A stretch of 63,577 bases of DNA from Gracilaria domingensis. Its lineage: Eukaryota; Rhodophyta; Florideophyceae; Gracilariales; Gracilariaceae. Positions 63,165 to 63,577 of the stretch are shown here, one piece after another; positions within the stretch are counted from its first letter, which is position 1, and the number at the start of each line of letters is the position of its first letter. Under the pieces are notes generated by a model that was not told the DNA's origin, ran no database searches, and saw only the letters and a list, made by a program, of their open reading frames with translations. Position numbers and translations under genes: made by a program. The stretch covers positions 88,683 to 152,259 of the forward strand of contig VCMS01000267.1 in the NCBI GenBank assembly GCA_022539475.1. The letters are read 5' to 3'.

Positions 63165-63446
63165 GTGAAGAAACACTCTGGGGTCGGCGAGGACGAAGGC
63201 GGACGATCCTGCTACATTCACAGTGAGGAGTTCAGTGACCATGAAGGTGATGCACCGGATGCTCCGACGGACTCCGCGACGAACGCGGGATACCAAGTAG
63301 TGGACGCGCAGGAGTCCGATGAGTACCCTGTGGAAGCCATTGTAGGTCATGAACGTACACCAGAAGGTCTTAAGTACCGCGTACCGGTGGTATGGGTGGG
63401 CCTGCGGGTGCTACTCCTGAACCTCCTCACCTATCATAGGATATAA
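63165..63446 (+). pseudogene. Chromodomain remnant of chromovirus 2
   Basis: Acidic linker, then YPVEAIVGHERTPEGLKYRV, which aligns with YVVADIVGHTW ... YRVRWYGY of chromovirus 1. The reading shifts at the WYG position; the final TPEPPHL-like part is visible in another phase. Supports assignment to chromoviruses. Confidence 0.7.
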
Positions 63447-63577
63447 CGCATTCGCTCTGCGAGACGAGGAGACTTTACAGTGACGGTTGACTTGTTAACC
63501 GAACAAGCGTTGACTCGCCAAACACATAGGTTCATCGGTCAAGGAAGGGGACATATCTCCCCGTTCTAGCTATTACT

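Larger units (their letters stand above)
56843..63577 (+). mobile_element. Ty3/gypsy chromovirus 2, decayed, cut by window end
   Basis: Primer site, Gag, protease, reverse transcriptase, RNase H, integrase and a chromodomain remnant in the same order as chromovirus 1, but with many stops and frameshifts and lower GC. The 3' LTR is outside the window. A purine stretch AAGGAAGGGGACA at 63541-63553 could be the 3' polypurine tract. Confidence 0.9.

Overview
The window is eukaryotic nuclear DNA made almost entirely of transposable elements inserted into, or directly beside, one another. There are no bacterial operons or ribosome binding sites, rRNA genes, CRISPR arrays or recognisable tRNA genes. 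Long intron-free reading frames and a copia element with very short LTRs and an initiator-tRNA anticodon-loop primer site (a combination known from GalEa-type elements of red algae and crustaceans) make a red alga such as a florideophyte seaweed the best guess. This is inference; no host marker gene proves it.

Layout. 15-1523: one intact unrecognised gene. 2605-19542: a decayed Ty1/copia element (TSD GAGAG), interrupted inside its gag frame by a much younger 11.76-kb Ty3/gypsy chromovirus at 3593-15351 (TSD TTTAC, LTRs about 99% alike). The chromovirus carries gag, pol, a distant chromodomain and, between pol and the 3' LTR, an uninterrupted 636-codon gene on the opposite strand.

19995-55382: three PIF/Harbinger-like DNA transposons, A (19998-28418), B (28422-47268) and C (47272-55379), lie end to end with only one TAA between neighbours. 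All three have the same plan: a DDE transposase reading inward from one end, a second protein (ORF2) reading inward from the other, and 4-5 kb of other DNA between them. In B and C part of this interior is broken copies of host-type genes: pyrophosphate-dependent phosphofructokinase beta in B and an LRR/WD40 protein plus a coiled-coil protein in C. B is longer because an EnSpm/CACTA-like element of about 11.2 kb (about 32877-44040) sits inside it. That element has two divergent genes (tnp2-type transposase and a partner) and its own broken genes (a multi-span membrane protein, a mitochondrial sulfite oxidase and a GC-rich fragment).

About 56.3 kb to the right edge: a second, older, heavily mutated chromovirus without its 3' end. 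It shares with the first the primer site, the minus-one gag/pol arrangement and an internal polypurine tract.

The strongest candidates for something new are the precise Harbinger stack with conserved cargo-carrying architecture, the antisense gene of the young chromovirus, the gag/pol frameshift signals, and the repeated internal polypurine tracts.
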